Assembly (NCBI GenBank): GCA_947625435.1
Contig: CANQOI010000006.1
Coordinates: 1 to 57,832, forward strand
Reading direction: 5' to 3'
Length of the DNA: 57,832 nucleotides
Source of the DNA: an uncultured Clostridia bacterium
Lineage (GTDB): Bacteria > Bacillota > Clostridia > UBA1212 > UBA1255
Both the position numbers and the translations under genes were made by a program. Below the pieces are notes generated by a model. That model saw nothing but the letters and a program-made list of their open reading frames with translations, did no database searches and was not told where the DNA came from. Position 1 is the stretch's first letter; each line of letters begins with the position of its first letter. Below, piece after piece: positions 19,130 to 27,716 of this stretch.

Positions 19130-19750
19130 CTATCTGTCTCCCAATTCCGTTTTACGCAGGAGCGCTTCTATTTCGTCGTGTCTGAACTTATACGACGATT
19201 TATTTGCGATTATCCTGGCGCTCACAGGCACTATCTCCTCAATTACTTCAAGATCGTTCTCAAAAAGCGTCGTTCCTGTCTCAACTATATCCACAATGAC
19301 ATCGGACAGTCCCAGAATGGGCGCCAGCTCTATCGAACCGTTAAGCTTGATTATGTCGATCTCCCTGCTCTTGCCTCTGTAGTGCTCTTTTGCTATGTTC
19401 GGGAATTTTGTCGCTACTCTGAGGGGCCTTTCGGTATCATCCCTGAAATTCTTTTTTGCGGCCACGCACACGCGGCATTTTCCGATATGCATATCCTTGA
19501 GCTCATATACGTCAGGCGAATATTCCAGTAAAATATCCTTTCCCGCCGCTCCTATATCGGCGCTCCCTCTTTCAACATATATGGGAACATCCGACGGCTT
19601 TACCCAGAAATATCTCACACCCGTTTCTTCGTTTTCAAATATGAGCTTCCTGCTGTTTTCTCTTATGGACGGGCACCCAAAGCCGGCTCTTTCGAATATT
19701 CCGTATACCTTCTCGCCGAGTCTGCCCTTAGGGAGCGCTATATTCAGCAT
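19130..19750 (-). CDS. hisG: ATP phosphoribosyltransferase, short form
   Basis: At 206 residues this is the short HisG lacking the C-terminal regulatory domain. Such enzymes need HisZ for activity and histidine feedback, and hisZ lies immediately upstream with a 7-base overlap. Visible motifs are ALPKGRLGEK near the N-terminus and DIVETGTTL in the PRPP loop. It commits ATP and PRPP to histidine synthesis. Confidence 0.97.
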   Translation of the reverse strand: MLNIALPKGRLGEKVYGIFERAGFGCPSIRENSRKLIFENEETGVRYFWVKPSDVPIYVERGSADIGAAGKDILLEYSPDVYELKDMHIGKCRVCVAAKKNFRDDTERPLRVATKFPNIAKEHYRGKSREIDIIKLNGSIELAPILGLSDVIVDIVETGTTLFENDLEVIEEIVPVSARIIANKSSYKFRHDEIEALLRKTELGDR

Positions 19751-20883
19751 AATCTCTCAAGCTCCCTTCCGTTTATATAATAAATGCCGCCTCCGGATAC
19801 TTCTTCACATATATCCGGGGTCTTTTCATCTTTTCCGAGCCTTCTCACCGATATGCTCCTGTTATCACGCGTGAAATCTCCCACCGCACGCGTGAGCCTC
19901 TCCGTATCCGAATCATCATCGTAATATATTACCGTTTCGGCCGAGTCCTCGCTGTTTCCCGGTGCATACTGCTCTATCAGGCCGAGATATACGGCAAATC
20001 CCACCGCATTCGATCTCTTTCTGAATCTTTCCAAAAGCCTGTCATACCGTCCGCCCGAGAGTACATTTACGGGTATGCCTTCAATGAAACCGCTGAAAAC
20101 GATCCTGTCGTAATAATCTATATCATGTATCACGGACATATCTATTCTGAATCTGTCGGCACATCCTGCCGCTCTTAACTGTCTGTATATATCCTCAAGC
20201 TCCGAAACGGCGCGGTCCGTGTCTTCGCAGCAGCTTATATTCTTAAGTACGGGAAGCACGCTCTCAAAGCTCCCCCACAGAGAAGCGGCCTCGGAGAGTT
20301 TTTCTGAAGCCTCAGCGCTTATCCCCGATGACTCGCAAATCCTGTATATGTCATGTGTGTTCTTACATTTCACGCACGATATTATATCGGAAGCCGCCTT
20401 ATCGTCCGCTTTTGCGTATGAAAGGAGTCCGCTTATAAATCCCATGTGTGAAATGTCGATGATATAATGTTCGGATATACTTTCGAGACTCCTTGCTGCC
20501 AGCAGGAGCACCTCACATGTTTCGTACAGTCCCACGTCGCCTACACATTCGAGGCCTACCTGGAGTATCTCACGTATGTCGTTTACGTTCTTGACCGTTC
20601 TGTAAACATTTTCTCTGTAGAACAGCTTCTGCGTGCCGTCAGAGGGTTTATAATTTTTAATGATGGACAATGTGACATCGGGTCTGAGAGCCATGAGCTT
20701 GCCCGTCATATCCGTAAAAGTTATCACATTATCGCTTACAAGGAAATTTTTATTCTCAGCATACAGCTCATACGACTCAAATCTGCTCATTTTATACGGT
20801 TTATAACCGTACTGTCTGTACAGATCTTTAAGCGCAATAACCGTCTCATCTTCGCTTCTTATATTGAGCTCAGGAATAGTCAA
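19744..20883 (-). CDS. hisZ: ATP phosphoribosyltransferase regulatory subunit
   Basis: HisZ is a catalytically inactive HisRS-like partner of short HisG. It has class II synthetase motifs such as ALRPDVTLSI and GGRYDRLLERF. The TTG at 20883 is taken as the start because GGGAGG lies nine bases upstream and the -10 box ends only 31 bases away. A GTG further upstream (20925) lies inside the promoter spacer and cannot be used. The protein is 379 residues. It is the first gene of the his operon. Confidence 0.93.
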   Translation of the reverse strand: MTIPELNIRSEDETVIALKDLYRQYGYKPYKMSRFESYELYAENKNFLVSDNVITFTDMTGKLMALRPDVTLSIIKNYKPSDGTQKLFYRENVYRTVKNVNDIREILQVGLECVGDVGLYETCEVLLLAARSLESISEHYIIDISHMGFISGLLSYAKADDKAASDIISCVKCKNTHDIYRICESSGISAEASEKLSEAASLWGSFESVLPVLKNISCCEDTDRAVSELEDIYRQLRAAGCADRFRIDMSVIHDIDYYDRIVFSGFIEGIPVNVLSGGRYDRLLERFRKRSNAVGFAVYLGLIEQYAPGNSEDSAETVIYYDDDSDTERLTRAVGDFTRDNRSISVRRLGKDEKTPDICEEVSGGGIYYINGRELERLC

Positions 20884-20913
20884 ATAAGGCAACCTCCCAA
20901 ATAATTTCGCGGT

Positions 20914-20942
20914 ATTATATAACACTTTAGCGTATTAGTCAA
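20914..20942 (-). promoter_or_regulatory. Sigma-A promoter of the his operon
   Basis: The -35 TTGACT (20937-20942), 17-base spacer and perfect -10 TATAAT (20914-20919) predict a start near 20907. That leaves a leader of only about 24 bases before the hisZ TTG, too short for a T-box or attenuator. Control must be at initiation or by feedback on HisG-HisZ. Confidence 0.9.
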
Positions 20943-20969
20943 GTAAAGTGAAATAGGTACAGACCAAAT

Positions 20970-21017
20970 TTAAAAAGGCCGTCGCTCGTGAGCTTTTGAC
21001 TCATTTGCGACAGCCTT
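20970..21017 (-). terminator. Intrinsic terminator after the CBM9-like surface protein gene
   Basis: On the minus strand a long imperfect hairpin (20975-21017; arms AAGGCTGTCGC and GCGACGGCCTT) is followed by five T residues. It ends the 21064-21942 transcript and insulates the his promoter just beyond it. Confidence 0.85.
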
Positions 21018-21063
21018 CTCATACAGCAAAAATCGATCTTATAAAATCAATATTTATAGATCA

Positions 21064-21942
21064 TCAGTTTGCCTTTGTTCTGCGATACAGTGTAGAAAGC
21101 ATCATAGCTGCTGCAGCTACTACGAATACAGCCGGTACGAACCAGTTGATATCGCCTGTTGTGGCATTATCTTCCTTGTCGTTTCCTCCGGTGGTGTTCT
21201 CATTGCCGCTTCCCTGCTGATCGTTATCTGCAGGGGGCTCTGCAGTCTGCTCACCCTTCTCAAGAGTAAGCGTTCCGAGGCCGAGCTTGCCTACTGCCCA
21301 ATCGCTGAGATCGGAAGATACGGCAGCGCCTGTTTCTGCGGGAGCTCCGTCAGCGCCTACTACAACTACGAACGGAGAAAGCGCCATTGTGCCTTCGGCA
21401 AATGTGAAGCTGTCATCGGAAATGCGGAAAGCTTCTATGGGAAGTAAAACTTCCGTTGTCTTAAGATCTCCGTCCTCTGCGGAAGCGATCGTGACCTTAT
21501 CCTTTATGCTGGCGGGAGCTGCCGTTGCGTCGGCAAGAGCAGTCTTCTGGTTGTGAAGGAGAACTTCACCGGCAGGTGTTATCGTAAAGAAAAGTCCCTG
21601 CTGTGCAGCATCGATCTGATCGCCGGGGTTGCAGTCTATCTGGATCTGCGAAGCTTCGGTCATAGCCTTAGGATATGTTACCGCAACATACAGTCCTTTG
21701 GAAGACCAAGCGAAGTTAAATGAAACTTCTACCGAAAGAGCGCCGAGGCCGCCCCAGGATGCCGCATTGTCCTTATTAAGAACAAATGCATCACCGTATT
21801 CGCCGTCGGAGACCTTACCGTCAACGGTAGGATCGCCGGCCTTTGCCGTTGCCGTCATGGCGTCTGCCGCAAAAACAGCGGTAGGAAGAGCCATCGCAAC
21901 TGCAAGAACAACACATACAAATAATATACCTATCTTCTTCAT
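21064..21942 (-). CDS. Membrane-anchored surface protein with CBM9/DOMON-like domain
   Basis: A 292-residue exported protein. Residues 1-25 are a signal peptide ending VFA-AD. Residues about 30-225 look like a CBM9/DOMON-type beta sandwich, judging from an opening PTVDGKVSDGEYGDA and IQIDCNPGDQIDA. A Gly/Asn/Asp-rich linker follows, then a C-terminal TM helix and the basic tail RRTKAN. Before the TM lies NATTGD, which resembles an xPxTGD sortase motif without its proline; simple membrane anchoring is equally likely. It may bind carbohydrate or haem at the cell surface, but this is inference. It has its own promoter and terminator. Confidence 0.7.
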   Translation of the reverse strand: MKKIGILFVCVVLAVAMALPTAVFAADAMTATAKAGDPTVDGKVSDGEYGDAFVLNKDNAASWGGLGALSVEVSFNFAWSSKGLYVAVTYPKAMTEASQIQIDCNPGDQIDAAQQGLFFTITPAGEVLLHNQKTALADATAAPASIKDKVTIASAEDGDLKTTEVLLPIEAFRISDDSFTFAEGTMALSPFVVVVGADGAPAETGAAVSSDLSDWAVGKLGLGTLTLEKGEQTAEPPADNDQQGSGNENTTGGNDKEDNATTGDINWFVPAVFVVAAAAMMLSTLYRRTKAN

Positions 21943-21974
21943 GGTTATCCACTCCTTTAAGATATTATGGGCGT

Positions 21975-22003
21975 ATCATATATGGTATGACTTTAAAAGT
22001 CAA
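21975..22003 (-). promoter_or_regulatory. Sigma-A promoter of the CBM9-like surface protein
   Basis: There is a -35 TTGACT (21998-22003), a 17-base spacer and a -10 TATGAT (21975-21980). AAAGGAG precedes the ATG at 21942. Confidence 0.85.
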
Positions 22004-22018
22004 GCACTATATGTCAGA

Positions 22019-23515
22019 TCATACATTCTTTTTTTTCTTCATTATCAGGATTATCGCTACGACAACCGCTGCGATTATTACCGCCGCTACCGCAACTATG
22101 ATTATTATGAGCCACAGGTTGCTGCCGCCATCAGTATCGGCTGCGTCCGGAGTAGCCGTCGCCTTAGCTGTCGTGGGAGCGGTAGTGGGCTTTGTCGTAG
22201 GAGTAGGCGTAGGAGCAGACGTTTCGGGCGCCTTCGTAGCCGGCGACTCGGTCTTGAGTTCACTGAAATCTCCGCCCTTAGCTATATACTGCTCAGCCGC
22301 TTCAACGGACTTAAAGAAAGCGCAGTAAGCGAGCTCAACGTCAAAGTCTGCGGAACACGAGTTAAATACGTCGAGACGTATTATGGAGTAATCTCCGGTA
22401 AGAGTGCCGCTCTTCTTCTCGTCCATGTTGATATTGACTATCTGCCAATCGGTGGTCTTCTGATACTTGATAGTACATGTCTGAGATTCACTGAGGCTTC
22501 CGCTGTCCGTAGTCGTCCAGTAGACCATACCTCCCAGAGGCGTTCCCTCGGGGAGCTTTACCTTGATCTGCATCACAGGCCACTCTTCGGCGTCTATCGG
22601 GATAGAAGGTCTCATCTGAACATTGGGGTCGCCGCTCGCCTCAACGGCAAGTACGATGGCATCCGATGTTTCATTGTAGTCGCCGACCAGAATATTCTGG
22701 AAAGCGTCAAATGTAACATAATCCTCCCAACTGCTGTTTTCCGAAAATTCTATATAAGCCTCGGGATTGGGCGCTATCTCATCGTCGCCGAGCGGAGCTG
22801 CCGTTGCAGGCGGAGCATATGAGGAACGGTCGGGACCCGATTGAGAAAATGCCTTCGCGTCGGCCTCTGTCGGGAAGAAGGCCAGATACTCGATGAGCAT
22901 TTCCGAGCCGTCAGGCACATTACCGCCGGAGCCGTTCAGATACATGGCGTCAAGACGTATATCCGTTACGTTACCCTCCCATGTAGAGGTTTCGAGAGGA
23001 GCTAGCACTGTGGCTGTCTCGCCGTCTTCCTCAGCTATACCGCCGGGGCCGTTGAGCTCATAAGCAGTGTCAAGGTTTGCCTGAGGAATATTAACCACAT
23101 ATGTCTTAAAATCGGAATCCTTTGCGGAAATATCAAAATGGGCAACCGTACTTCCCGATACGGGATGAATGTCGGTACCGTAATGCATCTCAAAAACAGT
23201 TACTTCCGAAAGATTCTTAAGCTTGATCACCATCCACTGGTTGTCATCGGCGCTGAATCCGCCGGAAGACACTACAGTAAAATACGGATCGCTCTTCTCC
23301 GTATTCTCCGTAAGGGCAACTATGTCCATCGCGTGATCCTTCCATGAAACGGCAACATCATGTTCGCCTGAGCTCGAATGCTCGTTGAACAGATATTCCT
23401 CATAGAAGTCCAGCAGCTTTGCCGGTTCGGCAGCGGCAGACGAAGACAAGGGCACTATCGTGAGCATCGTCATCATCAACATAACCGCAACACAGATACT
23501 AAATATTCTCTTCAT
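22019..23515 (-). CDS. Anchored surface protein with two repeated beta-rich domains
   Basis: This 498-residue protein has a signal peptide (1-28), two related beta-rich domains of about 170 residues, a Pro/Thr-rich wall linker (about 420-460), a TM helix (about 467-491) and the stop-transfer tail KKKKNV. The domains match in order: a VIKLKNLSE-like or MQIKVKLPE-like strand, a DIRLDAMYL or IIRLDVFNS strand, then EYLAFFPTEADAKAF or AYCAFFKSVEAAEQY. This points to an internal duplication. I do not recognise a named family. A carbohydrate- or wall-binding role is plausible only from the neighbours. No sortase motif is seen. Confidence 0.72.
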   Translation of the reverse strand: MKRIFSICVAVMLMMTMLTIVPLSSSAAAEPAKLLDFYEEYLFNEHSSSGEHDVAVSWKDHAMDIVALTENTEKSDPYFTVVSSGGFSADDNQWMVIKLKNLSEVTVFEMHYGTDIHPVSGSTVAHFDISAKDSDFKTYVVNIPQANLDTAYELNGPGGIAEEDGETATVLAPLETSTWEGNVTDIRLDAMYLNGSGGNVPDGSEMLIEYLAFFPTEADAKAFSQSGPDRSSYAPPATAAPLGDDEIAPNPEAYIEFSENSSWEDYVTFDAFQNILVGDYNETSDAIVLAVEASGDPNVQMRPSIPIDAEEWPVMQIKVKLPEGTPLGGMVYWTTTDSGSLSESQTCTIKYQKTTDWQIVNINMDEKKSGTLTGDYSIIRLDVFNSCSADFDVELAYCAFFKSVEAAEQYIAKGGDFSELKTESPATKAPETSAPTPTPTTKPTTAPTTAKATATPDAADTDGGSNLWLIIIIVAVAAVIIAAVVVAIILIMKKKKNV

Positions 23516-23545
23516 GTCAATATTACCTCCTTTTTTAATGATTGG

Positions 23546-23574
23546 ATTATAATGTGTACAAATTAAAAATGCAA
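23546..23574 (-). promoter_or_regulatory. Sigma-A promoter of the two-domain surface protein
   Basis: There is a -35 TTGCAT (23569-23574), a 17-base spacer and a perfect -10 TATAAT (23546-23551), with AAAGGAGG ahead of the gene. Confidence 0.85.
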
Positions 23575-23602
23575 TAGGAATTTTTCCTTAAGGGGTGCCC
23601 GG

Positions 23603-25972
23603 TCACACTCCGTCAAAGCCTTCAAACTCATACATGCCCGCTTTTCTGAGCGCGTCGGTATATGAATCATAGTCGATATCGATTATATTCGTAAAATAAT
23701 GATTCTTATATTTTTTGCCGTTCAGCGTCCATTCTATGAGATAGAAGCACTTTTCGCCGTCTTTTATCTTGACCTCTCCTATCCTTTCGGCGCTGTCGGA
23801 ATGTATGAGAGCATCGCCCGAAAGGACCGTCCTGCCGCCTTCCGTCAGATTGGTCACGGTAAACGAAACATCGGTATCGGCGCGCGTATCGTTCACGCCC
23901 ATGAGCGATATGAACCCGTTTTCGGGCTCCTTGAACATAAGGCATATCGGCTCCTGAGAACGCTTTATGAAATGGTATGCGAGCTTTCTCGTGTAGTAAT
24001 AGTCCACAACGGCATCCGATATCTGCGGCCAGCCGTCTATGAGATTCCACCATATTATTCCGGTCCTTCTCCATTTTGACGAGCGGAAGCGCTCTATGAA
24101 GAATTTTTTCGCCTCGGCCTGAGATATCTGGCTCTGCCTTGCAAAATTTTCAAGATCGTCCGCTTCCGTTTTACCGAAAAGAGTCTTGACCTGATCCGCC
24201 ATGAGCCTTATCCTGTACGAATAAGCGACATCGGGAAGCAGCTCCATACAAGAGGAATGAACCTCCCATTCATCTTTAGGAAGACCGTTTTCCTTGAAGC
24301 ACGGCCACAGTTCATCATCCGATATGAACTTTTTGAGCGAATCGGGAGACGGACAGCCGTGATAGCCCGTTTCACTCGCGAAATGACAAACGGTGGTGTT
24401 ATAATACGAGCCTTTAAAATAATCGCGCGGCCCCCACAGATGATCCTCTGACGTGGGCTTGCCGTCTCTGAACGACTCACTCGTCATGTACGGTGAGCTC
24501 GGAAGGTACGGGCGCGTGAAATCGTGCGCGGCGCATATCCTCGCAAGGACTTCCCTCGTGACTACGTTCTTATCCGGATCCCTGCGTATCCCTCCCCAGT
24601 CCTGATATGCGTAATCGCCCTCGTTATCTCCCGCCCACAGGATGAGCGACGGATGGTTCCTGAGCCTTTTAATGACGCTTACGGCTTCCTTTTCCAGCAT
24701 TTTGTAAAATCTTTCTTCCTGAGGGTAAACGGCGCATCCCATGGCGAAATCCTGCCACACCATTATGCCGTGCCTGTCGCAGAAATCGAAGAAATAATCA
24801 TTCTCATATACGTTCCCGCCCCAGCATCTCGTTATATTGCAGCCAATGTCGTCGAGCATCTCAAGAGCGCGCGGCAGTCTGTTTATGTCGTTGGAATGGA
24901 ACGCATCCACAGGCACCCAGTTGGAGCCCATGGCAAATATTTTCCTGCCGTTTATCCTGAAGCAGAATTCGCCGCTCCCGCTTTCATCTGTGACATTCGT
25001 CCTGTCAAGCTGCACGGTACGCACGCCGAAGTTCACTTTATACGTGTCGCACAGCTCGTCTTTATAGTAAAGGCGCAGAGTTGTGTCGTACATGTCCTGC
25101 GCGCCCGCATTCTTAGGCCACCAGAATCTGCAGTTCTCTATGCCGAAGCGGAATATTCCCTGCGTGTGCCACAGTCTCTTCTTAAAATAGAATCTGCTCT
25201 CCCCGCAGGTTCCCTCCGCCTCGAGAGAATAATCCATGAGCAGGTCGCGCGAAACATTCAGATAGAAAAATACGCTCGCATACGCCGTTTTTGCCTCCGT
25301 ATCCACGCTCGTCGCATATATAAAAGCGTCGTCTATGCGGTCCTTCTTCCTTTTCATGAGAAAAACGCTCTTCCATATGCCGCATGAGACTATCCTGGGC
25401 ATTATATCCCAGCCGTACATGTGCGGAGCCTTCCTTATATACAGCGATTCATACGCATAATCCTGAGCGTTGCACACGGGAGGGAGCTCATATTTTCTCG
25501 CTTCTATAAGGGCGGGCTTGATATGCACGAGCAGCTCATTCCTGCCGTCATTGAGTTTAAGCGGGCCCGTCTCGTGTGAAATATACATGTTGTCCGCGTG
25601 TAATACGCATTCCGAGTTCACATACACGTCCGCTATCGTATCGATGCCGTCGAATCTTAAATATTCGCTTCCGTCAGGCGAATCGACATTGAATTCCGTA
25701 TAATACCATACATGTCTGTTCTCGAGCTCCTGCATTTTGAGAGTATTTGTCCCGAAAAAGGGATCCTCTATGATGCCGGCTTTGTAAAGCTCCGGTTCAA
25801 AATTACCGGGCACGTTCGCCGGTATGTCCGTAAATCCTCTCACATTGAGGTCGGCTATCGTATGTATCTCATCCGCATAGTCCTTACATACACAGTTTTC
25901 CTCATAAGCAAGCCTCCACACTCCGTCAAGGCACACCGGAATGTCGGCCGCAGATATGTCCGTTTTGTTCAT
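23603..25972 (-). CDS. Glycoside hydrolase family 2, beta-mannosidase-like
   Basis: The 789-residue enzyme has GH2 order: a jelly-roll sugar-binding domain with WYYTEF and RFDGIDTIADVYVN, an Ig-like domain, and a TIM barrel starting near GRKIFAMGSNWVP. The acid/base glutamate is Glu451 in LWAGDNEGD, and the likely nucleophile is Glu534 in ASETGYHG. The pattern is closest to beta-mannosidases, but other beta-glycosidase activities are possible. There is no signal peptide, so it acts in the cytoplasm on imported oligosaccharides. The nearest upstream gene is the small PHP gene; the gap holds phased decamer repeats instead of a clear promoter. Confidence 0.85.
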   Translation of the reverse strand: MNKTDISAADIPVCLDGVWRLAYEENCVCKDYADEIHTIADLNVRGFTDIPANVPGNFEPELYKAGIIEDPFFGTNTLKMQELENRHVWYYTEFNVDSPDGSEYLRFDGIDTIADVYVNSECVLHADNMYISHETGPLKLNDGRNELLVHIKPALIEARKYELPPVCNAQDYAYESLYIRKAPHMYGWDIMPRIVSCGIWKSVFLMKRKKDRIDDAFIYATSVDTEAKTAYASVFFYLNVSRDLLMDYSLEAEGTCGESRFYFKKRLWHTQGIFRFGIENCRFWWPKNAGAQDMYDTTLRLYYKDELCDTYKVNFGVRTVQLDRTNVTDESGSGEFCFRINGRKIFAMGSNWVPVDAFHSNDINRLPRALEMLDDIGCNITRCWGGNVYENDYFFDFCDRHGIMVWQDFAMGCAVYPQEERFYKMLEKEAVSVIKRLRNHPSLILWAGDNEGDYAYQDWGGIRRDPDKNVVTREVLARICAAHDFTRPYLPSSPYMTSESFRDGKPTSEDHLWGPRDYFKGSYYNTTVCHFASETGYHGCPSPDSLKKFISDDELWPCFKENGLPKDEWEVHSSCMELLPDVAYSYRIRLMADQVKTLFGKTEADDLENFARQSQISQAEAKKFFIERFRSSKWRRTGIIWWNLIDGWPQISDAVVDYYYTRKLAYHFIKRSQEPICLMFKEPENGFISLMGVNDTRADTDVSFTVTNLTEGGRTVLSGDALIHSDSAERIGEVKIKDGEKCFYLIEWTLNGKKYKNHYFTNIIDIDYDSYTDALRKAGMYEFEGFDGV

Positions 25973-26000
25973 GATGATCGTACTGCTCCTTTCAAGATAC

Positions 26001-26040
26001 GCAATTTCGCTATATTTAGGTATATTTCGTCATATTTCGT
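26001..26040. repeat. Four phased 10-bp repeats upstream of the GH2 gene
   Basis: Four successive decamers share a TATTTcg core (gcaatttcgc, tatatttagg, tatatttcgt, catatttcgt). The spacing equals one helical turn. They lie 29-68 bases upstream of the GH2 start, where no consensus promoter is visible. They could be a curved-DNA element or an operator array; function is inferred. Confidence 0.55.
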
Positions 26041-26072
26041 TGGTTTCAGTTAATTTTGCGCTTTACCGCGTT

Positions 26073-26753
26073 TCAGTCGCGGGACCACAGCTTTATGCCG
26101 GCATTTTCAATGAAAGCGCACATATCCTTAACCCTGTCGTCCCTGTATTCCGCTATCCTGTGGCTGTCAAATCCCACGCTGAGACATACGCCCGAACGTC
26201 TTACTATGTCCTGTTGATATTCGCTTTTTACAAAATCCTTTACATATGCATGCTCTCTGTAACCGTGTATGGAGTCATATGACACGTTCATTTCCCAGAA
26301 TATCCCGTTTTCGGCAAGGCGTGTAAAATATTCAAGAGGGTCTGCGCCCTCCACCGCAAGGTATGAAAACAGATCCGTGTGCGCGATGCCTGTATTGCAG
26401 CCGCACCTTTTGGCAAAATCGAATATGCCCATTCCTCCCACGCAGCTGTCAGGGCGGTCTATGTGCTCGACAAGACAGTAATCAAAATACGATATATCCT
26501 CATCTGGCGTTATGCAGAGACCGTTTACAGTGGCTATCTCTATGCCCCTCAGAAGGCGGAGTCTGCCGCTGTATCTGTCCCTGAGCTCTGTGAGTACGTT
26601 GAAATACTCCCGTTTTCTTGAGCCTATACCGTAATTGTGATCGCTTATGCCGAAAAGGCCGATACCGGCTTCAACCGCTTTTTCAGCAAGCTTTTCCGGT
26701 TCATCGGCTCCGCAGTTTGAGTAATAAGTATGAGAATGAATATCCTGTATCAT
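26073..26753 (-). CDS. PHP-domain phosphatase-like protein (possible HisJ)
   Basis: A 226-residue stand-alone PHP protein. Metal motifs are IHSHTYYSNC at the N-terminus, GISDHNYG, RGIEIAT, and near the end FDSH. HisJ-type histidinol phosphatases are PHP enzymes of about 260 residues with this layout, and the his operon here lacks any phosphatase, so this is the best in-window candidate. The match is not diagnostic, because PHP enzymes also act on other phosphoesters. It begins 12 bases after ftsY and so is probably read from the smc-ftsY promoter. Confidence 0.75.
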   Translation of the reverse strand: MIQDIHSHTYYSNCGADEPEKLAEKAVEAGIGLFGISDHNYGIGSRKREYFNVLTELRDRYSGRLRLLRGIEIATVNGLCITPDEDISYFDYCLVEHIDRPDSCVGGMGIFDFAKRCGCNTGIAHTDLFSYLAVEGADPLEYFTRLAENGIFWEMNVSYDSIHGYREHAYVKDFVKSEYQQDIVRRSGVCLSVGFDSHRIAEYRDDRVKDMCAFIENAGIKLWSRD

Positions 26754-26765
26754 ACAGCACCGCCG

Positions 26766-27674
26766 TCAGTCAAAAAGTGCAGCCACGTACTCATCGGGAG
26801 AAAACGGCTGAAGATCTTCTATTCCCTCTCCGACTCCTATGAGCTTCACCGGGAGCCTGAGCTCATTGCATATTGATACTACAACGCCGCCTTTGGAAGA
26901 TCCGTCCAGTTTTGTGAGTATTATTCCGGTGAGATCCGCAACCTCGGAAAATGCCCTGGCCTGATTTACCGCATTCTGCCCGGTCGTGGAGTCGAGCACG
27001 AGGAGTGTCTCATGTCTGACATCGGGGAGCTCTCTCGCTACGACACGTGCCATTTTGGCAAGCTCATCCATGAGATTCTTCTTATTGTGGAGGCGTCCCG
27101 CAGTATCGCATATGAGGACGTCTGTTTTTCTCGCCTTTGCGGCGCGGCATGCGTCAAAAAGAACTGCTGCGGGATCGGAGCCCTCTCCCTGCTTTATGAT
27201 ATCCGCGCCGCTCCTTTCGGCCCATATCGCAAGCTGATCTATCGCCGCCGCTCTGAACGTATCGCCGGCTGCAAGCAGCACGCTCTTTCCGCTTTCTTTA
27301 TAAAGGTGCGCGATCTTACCTATAGACGTAGTCTTGCCTACGCCGTTTACGCCTATCACCGTTATCACCACCGGCACATCGTTCGTGTCAAGCTTCATCT
27401 CACCTATATTTAGGAGACCCGAAATGCACTGCTCGAGCTCCGAACGTATGTCCGCCGCATCCGTGAGCTTCTTATCCTTCACCGCGGCGCGCAGACTGCT
27501 CATTATATTTTCGGTCGTTTCAACGCCGAAATCGGACGATATGAGTATATCCTCCAGCTCTTCAAAAAGATCCTCGTCAATCTTACCGAATCCGGCGAGC
27601 ACAGTGTCTATCCTGCCGAGGAAGCTCGCCTTCGTTTTTTTTAGACCGTTTTTAAGTTTGTCAAAAAAGCCCAT
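26766..27674 (-). CDS. ftsY: Signal recognition particle receptor FtsY
   Basis: This 302-residue SRP GTPase has a short N domain and a G domain with P-loop GVNGVGKTT, DTFRAAAIDQL, DTAGRLHNKK and TKLDGSSKGG. It lacks the acidic A domain of longer FtsY proteins, as is usual in Firmicutes. It docks SRP-ribosome complexes at the membrane. It lies 42 bases behind smc, the common Firmicute arrangement; SRP RNA is encoded about 12 kb away in the same window. Confidence 0.97.
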   Translation of the reverse strand: MGFFDKLKNGLKKTKASFLGRIDTVLAGFGKIDEDLFEELEDILISSDFGVETTENIMSSLRAAVKDKKLTDAADIRSELEQCISGLLNIGEMKLDTNDVPVVITVIGVNGVGKTTSIGKIAHLYKESGKSVLLAAGDTFRAAAIDQLAIWAERSGADIIKQGEGSDPAAVLFDACRAAKARKTDVLICDTAGRLHNKKNLMDELAKMARVVARELPDVRHETLLVLDSTTGQNAVNQARAFSEVADLTGIILTKLDGSSKGGVVVSICNELRLPVKLIGVGEGIEDLQPFSPDEYVAALFD

Positions 27675-27716
27675 CCGCCGTGTGTCTCCTTTTTTAAACA
27701 GATATTACAGATGATA

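Noticed and set aside
20919-20925. GTG start for hisZ at 20925
   Set aside because: It lies inside the spacer of the consensus promoter, upstream of the predicted transcript start; TTG 20883 has the RBS.
23706-24074. Alternative frames within the GH2 gene on both strands
   Set aside because: They are GC-skew shadows of a long coding frame with catalytic motifs.
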